From: Pseudonocardia xinjiangensis
GTDB lineage: Bacteria > Actinomycetota > Actinomycetes > Mycobacteriales > Pseudonocardiaceae
Direction of reading: 5' to 3'
DNA: 45,392 nucleotides
NCBI RefSeq assembly: GCF_012911925.1
Contig: NZ_JAAXKY010000048.1
Span: 1 to 45,392, forward strand
Made by a program: the position numbers and the translations under genes. A model generated the notes under the pieces. It made no database searches. It was not told the origin of the DNA and worked only from the letters and a program-made list of their open reading frames with translations. This document shows, piece after piece, positions 9,597-20,305 of the stretch. Position 1 is the first letter of the stretch; every line of letters begins with the position of its first letter.

Positions 9597-10513
9597 TCTC
9601 GCTGCGCTACCACGCGATATCGATCACCGCGGTGTTCCTCGCGCTGGCGATCGGTGTCGTCCTGGGCGCCAGCGGCGTGTCCGACCGGTTGCTCTCGGCC
9701 GTCGCCACCAGGGCCGACGACCTCGGCGGTCAGGTGCAGACCCTCACGGCCCAACGCGACGCGCTGGCCGCCGCGCAGCGCGGCTCCGACGAGTTCGCGC
9801 GGCGCACGGGGCCGGCAGCGGTCCGGGGGCTGCTGCAGGGCCGCTCGGTCGTGCTGGTCACCGCGGGAGCCGACCAGGGCGACCGGGACGCCGTGCGTGC
9901 CCTGCTCGATCCGGCCGGTGCCACCGTGACCGGCGAGATCGCCCTGACCGACGCCGTCGGCGACCCCGCCCGCGCCGACCAGCTCCGCGAGCTCACCTCC
10001 CAGCTGCTGCCCACCGGGGCGCAGCTGCCCGCGGCGTCCGACACCGGCAGCCTGGTGGGCGGCCTGCTCGGCGGCGTCGTGCTGGCCTCGTCCGGGCAGG
10101 TCTCCCCGGAGCAGGCCGACGCGGTGCTCACCGGGCTCACGTCGGCCGGGTTCGTCTCCCCCGGGGAGCGGCCCCGGCCCGCCGACCTCGTGCTCGTGCT
10201 CACCGGCGGCGCCGTTCCCGGCGTAGACGGCGCCGACGCCGCGGCCGTCACGGCGCGCCTGGCTGCGCAGCTCGACCGGGCGGGCGGTGGGGCCGTGCTG
10301 GCCGGGCGCACCGGTTCGGCCGACGCCATGGGTGCGGTGGGGGTGGCCCGGTCCGACCCGAACGTCACCGCGTCCCTCTCCACGGTCGACGACGTGCAGA
10401 CGGGCGCCGGTCAGGTATCAGCGGTGCTGGCCCTGCGCGAGCAGCTCGACGGGCGCGCCGGGCGCTACGGCACCGCGATGTCGGCGGCGGACGGGGTGGC
10501 CCCGGCCGCGTGA
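9593..10513 (+). CDS. MctB/SteB family protein (Rv1698-like)
   Basis: Protein of 306 residues. An N-terminal transmembrane segment (AISITAVFLALAIGVVLGAS) is followed by a short coiled coil (about 40-65) and a large extracytoplasmic domain. Rv1698 in M. tuberculosis was named MctB for copper tolerance; the Corynebacterium homologue SteB partners SteA in cell separation. The 4-nt overlap with steA supports the second role here, and no metal-binding cluster is visible. Annotated in databases mostly as copper transporter. Confidence 0.87.
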   Translation: MISLRYHAISITAVFLALAIGVVLGASGVSDRLLSAVATRADDLGGQVQTLTAQRDALAAAQRGSDEFARRTGPAAVRGLLQGRSVVLVTAGADQGDRDAVRALLDPAGATVTGEIALTDAVGDPARADQLRELTSQLLPTGAQLPAASDTGSLVGGLLGGVVLASSGQVSPEQADAVLTGLTSAGFVSPGERPRPADLVLVLTGGAVPGVDGADAAAVTARLAAQLDRAGGGAVLAGRTGSADAMGAVGVARSDPNVTASLSTVDDVQTGAGQVSAVLALREQLDGRAGRYGTAMSAADGVAPAA

Positions 10514-10651
10514 CCGTTCGGACCAGCGATCGGCCACGCAGGGGGGCCGGACGTGAGCCGTCCGTCACCGTTTCTGCTGCGACAGCGGGCTCAATCGGGC
10601 GGGTAGTCGCACAACACGCGGGTGGGGGCGGCCGGTCCCCGTCGTCCTATG

Positions 10652-13010
<2,359 letters not shown>

Positions 13011-13018
13011 CGCCCGCC

Positions 13019-13540
13019 TCAGGGACGCAGCGGGCGTCCGTGGCGGTCGGTCGGCCGGCCGGCGAGGATCACGATGCCGTCGATGAACGCCCAGAGCAGG
13101 CCGATCCCGGCGAAGCTCAGCACGAGCTGGGCGACCGCGATGCCGGTGTGCCCGGTGTAGAACCGCCCGATCCCGAACGGCAGCAGCAGTTGCATCACCC
13201 CGGCCGCGACCTTGTAGCGGTCGGAGTAGGGCGCGCCGGTCGCCGGGTCGCGGCCGTAGGGCGCCGCGAGGTCGTGCGGGTGACGCGCGGCAGGGGAGAA
13301 CGGCGCGGCGACGGCGGGCGGAGCCGGCAGCACGGTGGTGGGCTGCTCGTCGCCGCCGGGGAGGTCCTCGAACAGGGGCGCCAGATCGCGGGAGGTGCGG
13401 GCGGCGTACGCCGCGGTCACACGTTCCTCGAACTCGTCCTGGTCGAGCCTGCCCTGTGCGTAGTGGTCGCCGAGCGCGCGCACGGCGGCCTCCCGCTCCG
13501 CGTTGCCGATCCGGATCGGACGGGGGTCGGACGTGCTCAT
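13019..13540 (-). CDS. DUF1707 and TM2 domain membrane protein
   Basis: Protein of 173 residues. The N-terminus carries a DUF1707 motif (IRIGNAEREAAVRALGDHYA then GRLDQDEFEERV), found on many actinobacterial membrane proteins. A Pro/Ala linker follows. The C-terminal third is a TM2 domain with two membrane helices (VAAGVMQLLLPFGIGRFYTG and AQLVLSFAGIGLLWAFIDGI). ATG 13540 is chosen because the conserved DUF1707 begins there; longer readings are not supported. Function unknown. Convergent with the Nudix gene. Confidence 0.85.
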   Translation of the reverse strand: MSTSDPRPIRIGNAEREAAVRALGDHYAQGRLDQDEFEERVTAAYAARTSRDLAPLFEDLPGGDEQPTTVLPAPPAVAAPFSPAARHPHDLAAPYGRDPATGAPYSDRYKVAAGVMQLLLPFGIGRFYTGHTGIAVAQLVLSFAGIGLLWAFIDGIVILAGRPTDRHGRPLRP

Positions 13541-13596
13541 GGGAGCGACGGTACCGGGCGTTTCTTCCCGTTGGTCAGCTCCGGCCCCCCCGCCGC

Positions 13597-14523
13597 TCAG
13601 GCCGAGTGGTAGGTGTCGGCGTAGTGCCGGTAGGCCGTGGCGACCTGATCGACCACGCCGGTCTCGTCGAGCTCGCCGCGGACGTGCGCGAGCAGCGGCT
13701 TCTCCCAGATGGTGCGTCCGATGGCGAAGCCGTGGAAGCCGTCGACCCCGGCGGCCACGCGCAGCCAGCGGTCGAGCTGTGACTGGTCGGCGTCGCGTCC
13801 CAGCACCACGCACCGGACGTCGTCGCGGCCGCCCTGACGCGCGGCGGCGACGACGCGCTCGGCGTCCTCGGCCAGGTCCAGGCCCTCGATCTTCCAGATG
13901 TCCGGTGCTGCTCCGGCCCCTTGCATGTCGGTGATGACCTGTTCGGTCAGCGGGGGACGCAGCGCGCGGTCGTAGTCGTCGCCGAGGTTCTCGTGCTGCT
14001 CGGGCGTGGGCGGCACCAGCAGTTCGAGCAGCAGCCGTCGTCCGGCCCGGTGCAGCTCACCAGTCACCTGGGCGAGCGCGTCCTGCTGCTCGCGGCGGGC
14101 CCGGAGATCGAAGCCGGGGTTGTCGCGCACCAGGACCTTCACGTAGTCCGGGTCGAAGTCGGCGACGTGCTCCAGCCACTGTCCGTCGGACAGGGAGCCG
14201 TACTCCAGGGTGAACCACTCCTGCCCGGAGCGCTCGATCGGCATGGCGAGGCTCAGGCCTGCCCCGCGTGCCGCCCTGGCGACGGGCGCGCCGAATCGCT
14301 CGTCGACCAGCACCCCGGCCCCGGCCGGGGCACCGCGGTCGAGCGCGGCGCGAAGGCCCGCGAAGACCAGTTGCTTGCCGTCGGCGATCCGTGCCGCCTG
14401 CTCGTCGGTCAGGGGGTCTCGCCAGTCGTAGACGGTCCGGGCCAGCGACGCGCGGTGGTCCATGGCCAGGATCAGGAGGTCGGGTGCGACGGTGGCGGGC
14501 GTGGTCGTCGGGGCGGTGCTCAT
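13597..14523 (-). CDS. DUF2090 aldolase-like protein (IolC C-terminal domain type)
   Basis: Protein of 308 residues resembling the DUF2090 domain fused to IolC in some bacteria and thought to be a class I-like TIM-barrel aldolase (2-deoxy-5-keto-D-gluconate 6-phosphate aldolase side of inositol breakdown). Seen: LLILAMDHRASLARTVYDW at the start, PDYVKVLVRDNP with a candidate Schiff-base Lys, PDIWKIEGLD, and FAIGRTIWEKPL near the end. It stands alone, with no kinase partner or iol genes in the window. Substrate unknown. It runs divergently from the F420-type oxidoreductase gene. Confidence 0.75.
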   Translation of the reverse strand: MSTAPTTTPATVAPDLLILAMDHRASLARTVYDWRDPLTDEQAARIADGKQLVFAGLRAALDRGAPAGAGVLVDERFGAPVARAARGAGLSLAMPIERSGQEWFTLEYGSLSDGQWLEHVADFDPDYVKVLVRDNPGFDLRARREQQDALAQVTGELHRAGRRLLLELLVPPTPEQHENLGDDYDRALRPPLTEQVITDMQGAGAAPDIWKIEGLDLAEDAERVVAAARQGGRDDVRCVVLGRDADQSQLDRWLRVAAGVDGFHGFAIGRTIWEKPLLAHVRGELDETGVVDQVATAYRHYADTYHSA

Positions 14524-14700
14524 GTCGTCTCCCTCGTACGTGCGGTGGCGGGAGCGGCGCCGCGGCGCGCGGCATGAGCGAGCACAGCGGCCGCTGTCGG
14601 GTATCGACGTCCAGTGTGCCGATCCGGCGGCCGTCGAGAGGACCCCGACGCGGACTGCACGTCGTGCCGTGCACGTTCGGTGTCAACGGGTGATCGAGAC

Positions 14701-14714
14701 TAGTATGGAAGTCC
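14701..14714 (+). promoter_or_regulatory. Candidate -10 box before the luciferase-like oxidoreductase gene
   Basis: TAGTAT at 14701-14706 lies eight bases before GTG 14715, a leaderless arrangement. TGTCAA at 14681-14686 is a poor -35 candidate with only a 14-nt spacer. A short GGAAG overlaps the spacing region and could act as a weak ribosome site instead. Confidence 0.4.
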
Positions 14715-15710
14715 GTGACCGGAATGCGCTTCGGAATGTTCGTTCCCCAAGGATGGCGACACGACCTCGTCGGCATCGACCCTCACGAGCAGTGGCACAC
14801 CATGAAGGGCCTCGCGCAGCACGCCGACGCCGGCCCGTGGGAGTCGATCTGGGTCTTCGACCACTTCCACACCGTGCCCGTCCCCACCGAGGAGGCCACC
14901 CACGAGGCCTGGACGCTCATGTCGGCGTTCGGCGCCGTCACCGAGCGGGTGCGACTCGGGCAGATGTGCACCTGCATGAGCTACCGCAACCCCGTCTACC
15001 TGGCGAAGGTGGCCGCCACCTGCGACATCGTCTCGGGTGGCCGCATCGAGATGGGCATCGGCGCCGGCTGGTACGAGCACGAGTGGCGTGCCTACGGCTA
15101 CGGGTTCCCGCCCGCCCGGGAGCGCCTGCAGATGCTCGACGAGGGCGTCCAGATCATGCGTCAGGCCTGGACCGAGGGCCGTGCGACGCTCGACGGCAAG
15201 CAGTACCAGGTGAGTGACGCCATCGTCCGGCCCCTGCCGTTGCAGGACGGCGGCATCCCGCTGTGGATCGCGGGCGGCGGGGAGAAGGTGACGCTGAAGA
15301 TCGCGGCGAAGTACGCCCGCTACACCAACTTCACCGGCGAGCCCGACGTCTTCACCCACAAGTCCGAACTGCTGCGGCAGCACTGCGAGACGGTCGGCAC
15401 CGACTTCGACGCCATCGTCCGCTCGTCGAACTTCCGCGTGGCCATCGGCGAGACCGAGGCCGACGCCGAGAAGCGGCTGGCCGCCACCAGGGCGCGGATC
15501 GAGCCGTACATCGGCGCGGAGAAGGCCGAGGCCGTGGTGAACGAGACGCGCGGCACCACCACCTTCGGCACCCCGGCCCAGATCGTCGAGCGGCTCGGGG
15601 CGCTGCGGGAGATGGGCCTGACCTACGGGATCTTCAACTTCCCGGAGGCGGCCTACGACCGCTCGGGCATCGAGATGTTCGAGCGCGAGGTGATCCCGGC
15701 GCTGAGCTGA
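14715..15710 (+). CDS. LLM-class (luciferase-like) F420-dependent oxidoreductase
   Basis: Protein of 331 residues with the bacterial-luciferase TIM-barrel signature: MRFGMFVPQGW at the start, SIWVFDHFHTVPVPTEEATH, then SGGRIEMGIGAGWYEHEWRA, and IPLWIAGGGEKVTLKIAAKYA. These are usual for actinobacterial TIGR03560-like members that use coenzyme F420 rather than FMN. The substrate cannot be told. The gene is alone on its transcript, divergent from the DUF2090 gene and followed by a large palindrome. Confidence 0.87.
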   Translation: MTGMRFGMFVPQGWRHDLVGIDPHEQWHTMKGLAQHADAGPWESIWVFDHFHTVPVPTEEATHEAWTLMSAFGAVTERVRLGQMCTCMSYRNPVYLAKVAATCDIVSGGRIEMGIGAGWYEHEWRAYGYGFPPARERLQMLDEGVQIMRQAWTEGRATLDGKQYQVSDAIVRPLPLQDGGIPLWIAGGGEKVTLKIAAKYARYTNFTGEPDVFTHKSELLRQHCETVGTDFDAIVRSSNFRVAIGETEADAEKRLAATRARIEPYIGAEKAEAVVNETRGTTTFGTPAQIVERLGALREMGLTYGIFNFPEAAYDRSGIEMFEREVIPALS

Positions 15711-15736
15711 CCGGCCCCCGACCGGCCCCCGCCCCG

Positions 15737-15791
15737 TTGCAGCAAAGCCACTTTCATGCAACGTCGTTGCGTGAAAGTGGCTTTGCTGCAA
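15737..15791. repeat. Long near-perfect palindrome between the LLM gene and xerD
   Basis: Two 27-nt arms (15737-15763 and 15765-15791) around a single T are complementary except at one position, which is a G-U pair in RNA. The arm begins TTGCAGCAAAGCCAC. C-rich sequence before and G-rich sequence after extend the stem imperfectly. There is no T-run. It could act as a bidirectional terminator after the LLM gene, or be a dispersed palindromic repeat. It overlaps an in-frame extension of xerD, so the true xerD start must lie after it. Confidence 0.85.
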
Positions 15792-15824
15792 GGTGGGGGC
15801 GGGTCCGTGCGGCAGGATGCTCCC

Positions 15825-16739
15825 GTGGGTGCCCGGCCTGGTGACGTCGTGGAGGCCTTCCTGCACCACCTCATGGTGGAGCGGGGGAGTGCGGCCAACA
15901 CCCTGCGCTCCTACGGCACCGACCTGCGGCGCTACCTCGAGCACCTGGCGGCCCGCGGGATCGACGACCTCGCCGCCGTGCGGGAGGACGACGTCGCCGG
16001 GTTCGTGGTGGCGCTGCGCAGCGGTCCGTCCCCGCTCGCGGCGTCCTCGGCCGCCCGTGCCCTCGCGGCCGTGCGCGGACTGCACAGGTTCGCGGTGCGG
16101 GACGGCCTGCTGGCCGAGGACGTCGCCCGTGAGGTGCGCCCGCCCGCCCTGCCGGCGCGGCTGCCCCGCGCTCTGTCCCTCGACCAGGTCGAACAGCTGC
16201 TGGCCGGGTGCATCGGGGAGGGGCCGGGACCGTTGCGTGACCGGGCCCTGCTCGAGTTGCTGTACTCCACCGGAGCGCGGATCTCGGAGGCCGTCGGGAT
16301 CGACCGGGACGACCTCGACGCCGCGAACCGCACGGTGCTGCTGCGCGGCAAGGGCGGCAAGCAGCGGATAGTCCCGGTGGGGCGCCCCGCGCTCGCCGCG
16401 GTCGAGGCCTACCTGGTGCGGGCGCGTCCCGGCCTCGCCGCCCGCGGACGGGGCACCCCGGCACTGCTGGTCAACGCCCGCGGCGGGCGGCTGTCCCGGC
16501 AGAGTGCCTGGCACGTGCTGCGCGCCGCGGCGGAGGCGGCCGGGCTCTCTGCCGCCGTCTCGCCGCACACGCTGCGGCACTGCTTCGCCACGCACCTGCT
16601 CGCGGGCGGAGCGGACGTCCGAGTGGTGCAGGAGCTGCTCGGCCACGCGTCGGTGACCACCACGCAGATCTACACCAGCGTCACGGTCGACACGCTGCGC
16701 GAGGTCTACGCGACGTCGCACCCGCGGGCTCTCGGGTAG
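15825..16739 (+). CDS. xerD: Site-specific tyrosine recombinase XerD
   Basis: Protein of 304 residues from GTG 15825 (GTG 15807 is also possible). The N-terminal SAM-like domain has [19 protein letters not shown]. The catalytic domain shows the Arg in [24 protein letters not shown], the HxxR in [27 protein letters not shown] with the Tyr nucleophile. XerC/XerD resolve chromosome dimers at dif. The order Nudix-xerD-parA-scpA matches Mycobacterium (Rv1700, 1701, 1708, 1709). Readings starting further upstream pass through the palindrome and are not conserved. Confidence 0.93.
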   Translation: MGARPGDVVEAFLHHLMVERGSAANTLRSYGTDLRRYLEHLAARGIDDLAAVREDDVAGFVVALRSGPSPLAASSAARALAAVRGLHRFAVRDGLLAEDVAREVRPPALPARLPRALSLDQVEQLLAGCIGEGPGPLRDRALLELLYSTGARISEAVGIDRDDLDAANRTVLLRGKGGKQRIVPVGRPALAAVEAYLVRARPGLAARGRGTPALLVNARGGRLSRQSAWHVLRAAAEAAGLSAAVSPHTLRHCFATHLLAGGADVRVVQELLGHASVTTTQIYTSVTVDTLREVYATSHPRALG

Positions 16740-16743
16740 GTGC

Positions 16744-16908
16744 TCAGCCGCCGGCCGCCACGGCGCAGCCGGGCACGTCCTCGAGCCGGGTGTGGACCGG
16801 GATGCCGCGTTCCCGGGCGATGGCGACGCCGTACGTGATCGCGTGGCTGCTGGTGAGCTGATCACCCGTCCGGTGTGAGCGGGCGCCGCCCGAACGGCCG
16901 GCCGTCAC
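16744..16908 (-). CDS. Possible small protein opposite to parA (54 residues)
   Basis: On the minus strand a GTG at 16908 opens a frame ending with TGA at 16744. The product has QLTSSHAITYGVAIARERGI followed by PVHTRLEDVPGCAVAAGG. Third codon positions are almost all G or C, as in the neighbouring genes, which supports coding. A second GTG lies one codon upstream. It fills most of the xerD-parA gap. I do not recognise the family; no domain or transmembrane segment is visible. Confidence 0.4.
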   Translation of the reverse strand: MTAGRSGGARSHRTGDQLTSSHAITYGVAIARERGIPVHTRLEDVPGCAVAAGG

Positions 16909-16976
16909 CACGGGTAACGTGGGCCTCCGGTCGGCCAGTTGAGGTCGATCGGTCGGCCGCCGTACGGCGGGGCGCG

Positions 16977-17006
16977 TTGCCCGTCGTCAAGTCGGCCTCC
17001 TAGTCT
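16977..17006 (+). promoter_or_regulatory. Candidate promoter of parA-scpA-scpB
   Basis: TTGCCC at 16977-16982 and TAGTCT at 17001-17006, separated by 18 nt, give a plausible sigma-A type promoter about 50 bp before the parA start. Predicted from sequence only. Confidence 0.4.
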
Positions 17007-17055
17007 GCCCGGATCGGCCCTCCGTGGGGTCGCCCGCCAGAGACCGGAGCCCGCA

Positions 17056-17973
17056 TTGGACACACCGCGGCCCTTCGCCCCCCAACCGGAGCCGCTCGAC
17101 GAGGATAGCTATGCCGACGATCACGACGGTATCGAGCCGGACGTGGCTGCCGACTCTGCGGGAAGGCCGTATGTGAAGGTCCCGGAACCGGCTCCGCTCA
17201 CCGAGCACGGCCCGGCGCGGGTCATCGCGGTCGCCAACCAGAAGGGCGGCGTCGGCAAGACGACGTCGACCATCAACCTCGGTGCCGCTCTCGCCGAGTA
17301 CGGCCGCAAGGTGCTGCTCGTCGACTTCGACCCGCAGGGTGCACTCTCGGTCGGCCTGGGCGTGCAGGCCCACGAGCTCGACACCACGATCTACAACCTG
17401 CTCATGGAGCGGGGCGTGGAGATCGAGGACGTGATCCTCGAGACCTCCGTCGAGGGCATGGACCTGCTGCCGAGCAACATCGACCTGTCCGCCGCCGAGG
17501 TGCAGCTCGTCACCGAGGTCGGTCGCGAGCAGGCGCTCGGCCGCGCGATCAAGCCGGTGCTGGACAAGTACGACATCATCCTCATCGACTGCCAGCCGTC
17601 ACTCGGGCTGCTCACGATCAACGCGCTGGCGTGCGCCGACCAGATCCTCATCCCGCTGGCGTGCGAGTTCTTCAGCCTGCGGGGCGTGGCGCTGCTGATG
17701 GACACGATCGACAAGGTGCAGGAGCGGCTCAACCCCGACCTGAAGATCCTCGGCATCCTGGCCACGATGTTCGACCCACGCACGCTGCACACCCGCGAGG
17801 TGCGCCAGCGGGTGATCGAGGCGTTCGGTGACCTGGTGTTCGAGTCCGTGATCAACCGGACGGTGCGCTTCCCGGAGACCACGGTGGCGGGCGAGCCCAT
17901 CACCTCGTGGGCCCCCACGTCCAACGGTGCCGAGGCGTACCGCCTGCTGGCCCGTGAGGTCATCGCACGGTGA
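17056..17973 (+). CDS. ParA-family ATPase (Rv1708-like, upstream of scpAB)
   Basis: Protein of 305 residues from TTG 17056, chosen because GGAG at 17046-17049 is spaced 6 nt from it; upstream starts at 16939 and 17031 are possible. Residues 1-50 are an acidic, unconserved tail. The deviant Walker A is NQKGGVGKTTSTINLGAALA, followed by VLLVDFDPQGALSVGLG (A') and IILIDCQPSLGLLTINAL (Walker B). It belongs to the orphan ParA next to ScpA/ScpB (Rv1708) rather than the parAB pair at oriC, so a role in chromosome organisation is inferred. It overlaps scpA by 4 nt. Confidence 0.9.
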   Translation: MDTPRPFAPQPEPLDEDSYADDHDGIEPDVAADSAGRPYVKVPEPAPLTEHGPARVIAVANQKGGVGKTTSTINLGAALAEYGRKVLLVDFDPQGALSVGLGVQAHELDTTIYNLLMERGVEIEDVILETSVEGMDLLPSNIDLSAAEVQLVTEVGREQALGRAIKPVLDKYDIILIDCQPSLGLLTINALACADQILIPLACEFFSLRGVALLMDTIDKVQERLNPDLKILGILATMFDPRTLHTREVRQRVIEAFGDLVFESVINRTVRFPETTVAGEPITSWAPTSNGAEAYRLLAREVIAR

Positions 17974-18830
17974 CGCTGCTCGATGAGACCGGGTCGTCCA
18001 TCGGGGACGGTCCGCCACTGGCCGAGGGCACCCGCCCCCGGTTCCAGGTGCGCCTGCACAACTTCGAGGGCCCGTTCGACCTGCTGCTGCAGCTGATCGG
18101 GAAGCACGAGCTCGACATCACCGAGATGGCGCTGCACACCGTCACCGACGACTTCATCGCGCACCTCACCGCGCTCGGCGACGACGCCGACCTCGACGAG
18201 ACCACCGAGTTCCTGGTGATCGCGGCCACCCTGCTCGACCTGAAGGCGGCCCGGCTGCTGCCCGACGCCGAGGTGGAGGACGCCGAGGACCTCGCGCTGC
18301 TCGAAGCCCGGGACCTGCTGTTCGCACGGCTCCTGCAGTACCGCGCGTACAAGCAGGTGGCGGCGCTGTTCGTGGAGCTCGAGGCCGGCGCGATGCGCCG
18401 GTTCCCCCGGTCGGTGGCGCTGGAGGAGCGCTTCGCCGTGCTGCTCCCCGAGGTGCTGCTGGGCGTCAACCCCGAGACGTTCGCCGACCTCGCGGCCTCG
18501 GTGTTCCGACCCAAGCCGCCGCCCACCGTCGGGCTCGACCACCTGCACTTCGCGAAGGTGTCGGTGGCCGAGCACGCCGCGCTGCTGCGAGAGCGGCTCG
18601 CCGAGCTGGGGGTCGCCACCTTCGCCGTGCTCACCGCCGACTGCGCCGGGCCGCTCGAGGTGGTCGCCCGCTTCCTCGCGCTGCTGGAGCTGTACCGGGA
18701 GGCGAGCGTCTATCTGGAGCAGCCGGAGCCGTTCGGCGAGCTGACGGTACGCTGGAGTCCGGCTGACCAGCCCGGACACGCATCCGGGCCCGATACCGCA
18801 GCGGCCGGCCCCGACGAGCGGGATGAGTGA
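17970..18830 (+). CDS. scpA: Segregation and condensation protein A
   Basis: Protein of 286 residues, the kleisin of the bacterial SMC complex. The N-terminal helical part has FQVRLHNFEGPFDLLLQLIG, the diagnostic ScpA start, then ELDITEMALHTVTDDFIAHL. The C-terminal winged-helix part is before the final Pro/Asp tail. The GTG start overlaps parA (GTGA) and the end overlaps scpB by 8 nt, so the three are probably co-translated. Confidence 0.95.
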   Translation: MTLLDETGSSIGDGPPLAEGTRPRFQVRLHNFEGPFDLLLQLIGKHELDITEMALHTVTDDFIAHLTALGDDADLDETTEFLVIAATLLDLKAARLLPDAEVEDAEDLALLEARDLLFARLLQYRAYKQVAALFVELEAGAMRRFPRSVALEERFAVLLPEVLLGVNPETFADLAASVFRPKPPPTVGLDHLHFAKVSVAEHAALLRERLAELGVATFAVLTADCAGPLEVVARFLALLELYREASVYLEQPEPFGELTVRWSPADQPGHASGPDTAAAGPDERDE

Positions 18831-19461
18831 CGACAGGCCCGTGAGCCTCACCGATGTGACCACCACCCCCGAGCCCGACGGCGCCCCCGACCCCGACGGC
18901 GCCGCTGTCGAGCAGGTCGTGCTGAGCGACACCGAGCTCGACGCGGCGCTCGAGGCGCTGCTGCTGGTGGTCGACGCACCCACCGACGACGAGACGCTCG
19001 CGCTCGCCGTGCAGCAGCCCGTCGCGCGGGTGCGGGCTGCGCTGCAGCGCCTGTCGGTGAGCTACGCCGAAGCCGGGCGGGGCATCGACCTGCGCCACGT
19101 CGGAGCGGGATGGCGCTTCTACACCCGTGACCAGTACGCCCCCTACGTCGAACGCCTGCTGCTCGACGGACAGCGGGCCCGGCTCACCCGGGCCGCCCTC
19201 GAGACGCTGGCTGTGGTGGCCTACCGGCAGCCGGTCACGCGCGCCCGCGTGTCGGCGGTGCGCGGGGTCAACTGCGACGGCGTGCTGCGCACCCTGCTCA
19301 CCCGTGGGCTGGTGCAGGAGGCCGGGGTCGACGACTCCACGCAGGGCACGTTGTTCTGCACCACCGAGCTGTTCCTCGAGCGGCTGGGGCTGTCGTCGCT
19401 GGAGGAGCTTCCCGCGCTGGCGCCGCTGCTGCCCGACGTGGACGCGATCGACGAGCTGTGA
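18823..19461 (+). CDS. scpB: Segregation and condensation protein B
   Basis: Protein of 212 residues with two winged-helix domains. Family signatures are LDAALEALLLVVDAPTDDET, GAGWRFYTRDQYAPYVERLL, and LAVVAYRQPVTRARVSAVRG. It binds ScpA to regulate SMC condensin. The first 40 residues are Asp/Pro-rich and variable. The start ATG 18823 lies inside the end of scpA. Confidence 0.95.
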   Translation: MSDDRPVSLTDVTTTPEPDGAPDPDGAAVEQVVLSDTELDAALEALLLVVDAPTDDETLALAVQQPVARVRAALQRLSVSYAEAGRGIDLRHVGAGWRFYTRDQYAPYVERLLLDGQRARLTRAALETLAVVAYRQPVTRARVSAVRGVNCDGVLRTLLTRGLVQEAGVDDSTQGTLFCTTELFLERLGLSSLEELPALAPLLPDVDAIDEL

Positions 19462-19505
19462 CGACCAAGGCGCCCAGACATGAGCACCACCGATGAGTAC
19501 GAGAC

Positions 19506-20303
19506 ATGAGCACTGAGATGAGTGGAATGACGACCGGAGCCCGGCCCGACGGCGTGCGCCTGCAGAAGGTGCTGGCCCAGGCCGGCGTCGCGTCCCGGCG
19601 TGCGGCGGAGGAGCTGATCGCCGCGGGCCGGGTGAGTGTCGACGGCAAGATCGTGCGCGAGATGGGCAGGCGGGTCGACCCGGAGACGGCCGTCGTGCAC
19701 GTCGACGGCGCCCGGATCGTGCTGCGCGACGACCTCGTGCACCTCGCCCTGAACAAACCGCGCGGGATCCTCTCCACGATGTCCGACGACCGGGGCCGGC
19801 CCTGCGTCGGCGACCTCGTCGTCGAGCGGGGCATCGTCGACGAGCACTTCGACGGCGCGCCCCGCGCCCGGCTGTTCCACGTCGGGCGGCTCGACGCCGA
19901 GACCGAGGGCCTCCTGCTGCTCACCAACGACGGCGAGCTCGGCCACCGGCTGATGCACCCGTCGTTCGAGGTGGAGAAGACCTACCTCGCCGAGGTCATG
20001 GGCCAGGTGCCGCACGGCCTCGGGCGCCGGTTGCGCGACGGCGTCGACCTGGAGGACGGGCTGGTCACCGTGCACTCGTTCAAGCTGGTCGACTCCACCC
20101 CGGGCCGCTCGCTGGTCGAGCTGGTGATCCACGAGGGGCGCAAGCACGTGGTGCGCAGGCTGCTCGACGAGGTCGGCTTCCCGGTGCAGCGGCTCGTGCG
20201 CACCGCGATCGGCGACGTACGCCTCGGCGACCAGCGGCCGGGCCGGTTCCGCCCGCTCACGCAGCAAGAGGTGGGATCGCTGTACCGCTCGGTGGGGATG
20301 TAG
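19506..20303 (+). CDS. rluB: 23S rRNA pseudouridine synthase, RluB/RsuA family
   Basis: Protein of 265 residues. The N-terminal S4 domain reads VRLQKVLAQAGVASRRAAEE. The catalytic core has LFHVGRLDAETEGLLLLTND with the catalytic Asp in GRLDAETEG, then HEGRKHVVRRLLDEVGFPVQ. It makes pseudouridine in 23S rRNA (position 2605 region by family). Several ATGs cluster at the start (19506, 19518, 19527). The same position as Rv1711. Confidence 0.92.
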   Translation: MSTEMSGMTTGARPDGVRLQKVLAQAGVASRRAAEELIAAGRVSVDGKIVREMGRRVDPETAVVHVDGARIVLRDDLVHLALNKPRGILSTMSDDRGRPCVGDLVVERGIVDEHFDGAPRARLFHVGRLDAETEGLLLLTNDGELGHRLMHPSFEVEKTYLAEVMGQVPHGLGRRLRDGVDLEDGLVTVHSFKLVDSTPGRSLVELVIHEGRKHVVRRLLDEVGFPVQRLVRTAIGDVRLGDQRPGRFRPLTQQEVGSLYRSVGM

Positions 20304-20305
20304 AG

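Noticed and set aside
10514..10651. Riboswitch or attenuator before pyrG
   Set aside because: No stable hairpin followed by T-run and no known motif; the predicted start is leaderless, leaving no room for a leader.
14700..16865. 721-codon minus-strand frame across the LLM and xerD genes
   Set aside because: It is antisense to two well-conserved genes and crosses the palindrome; no family features. It is an effect of high GC.
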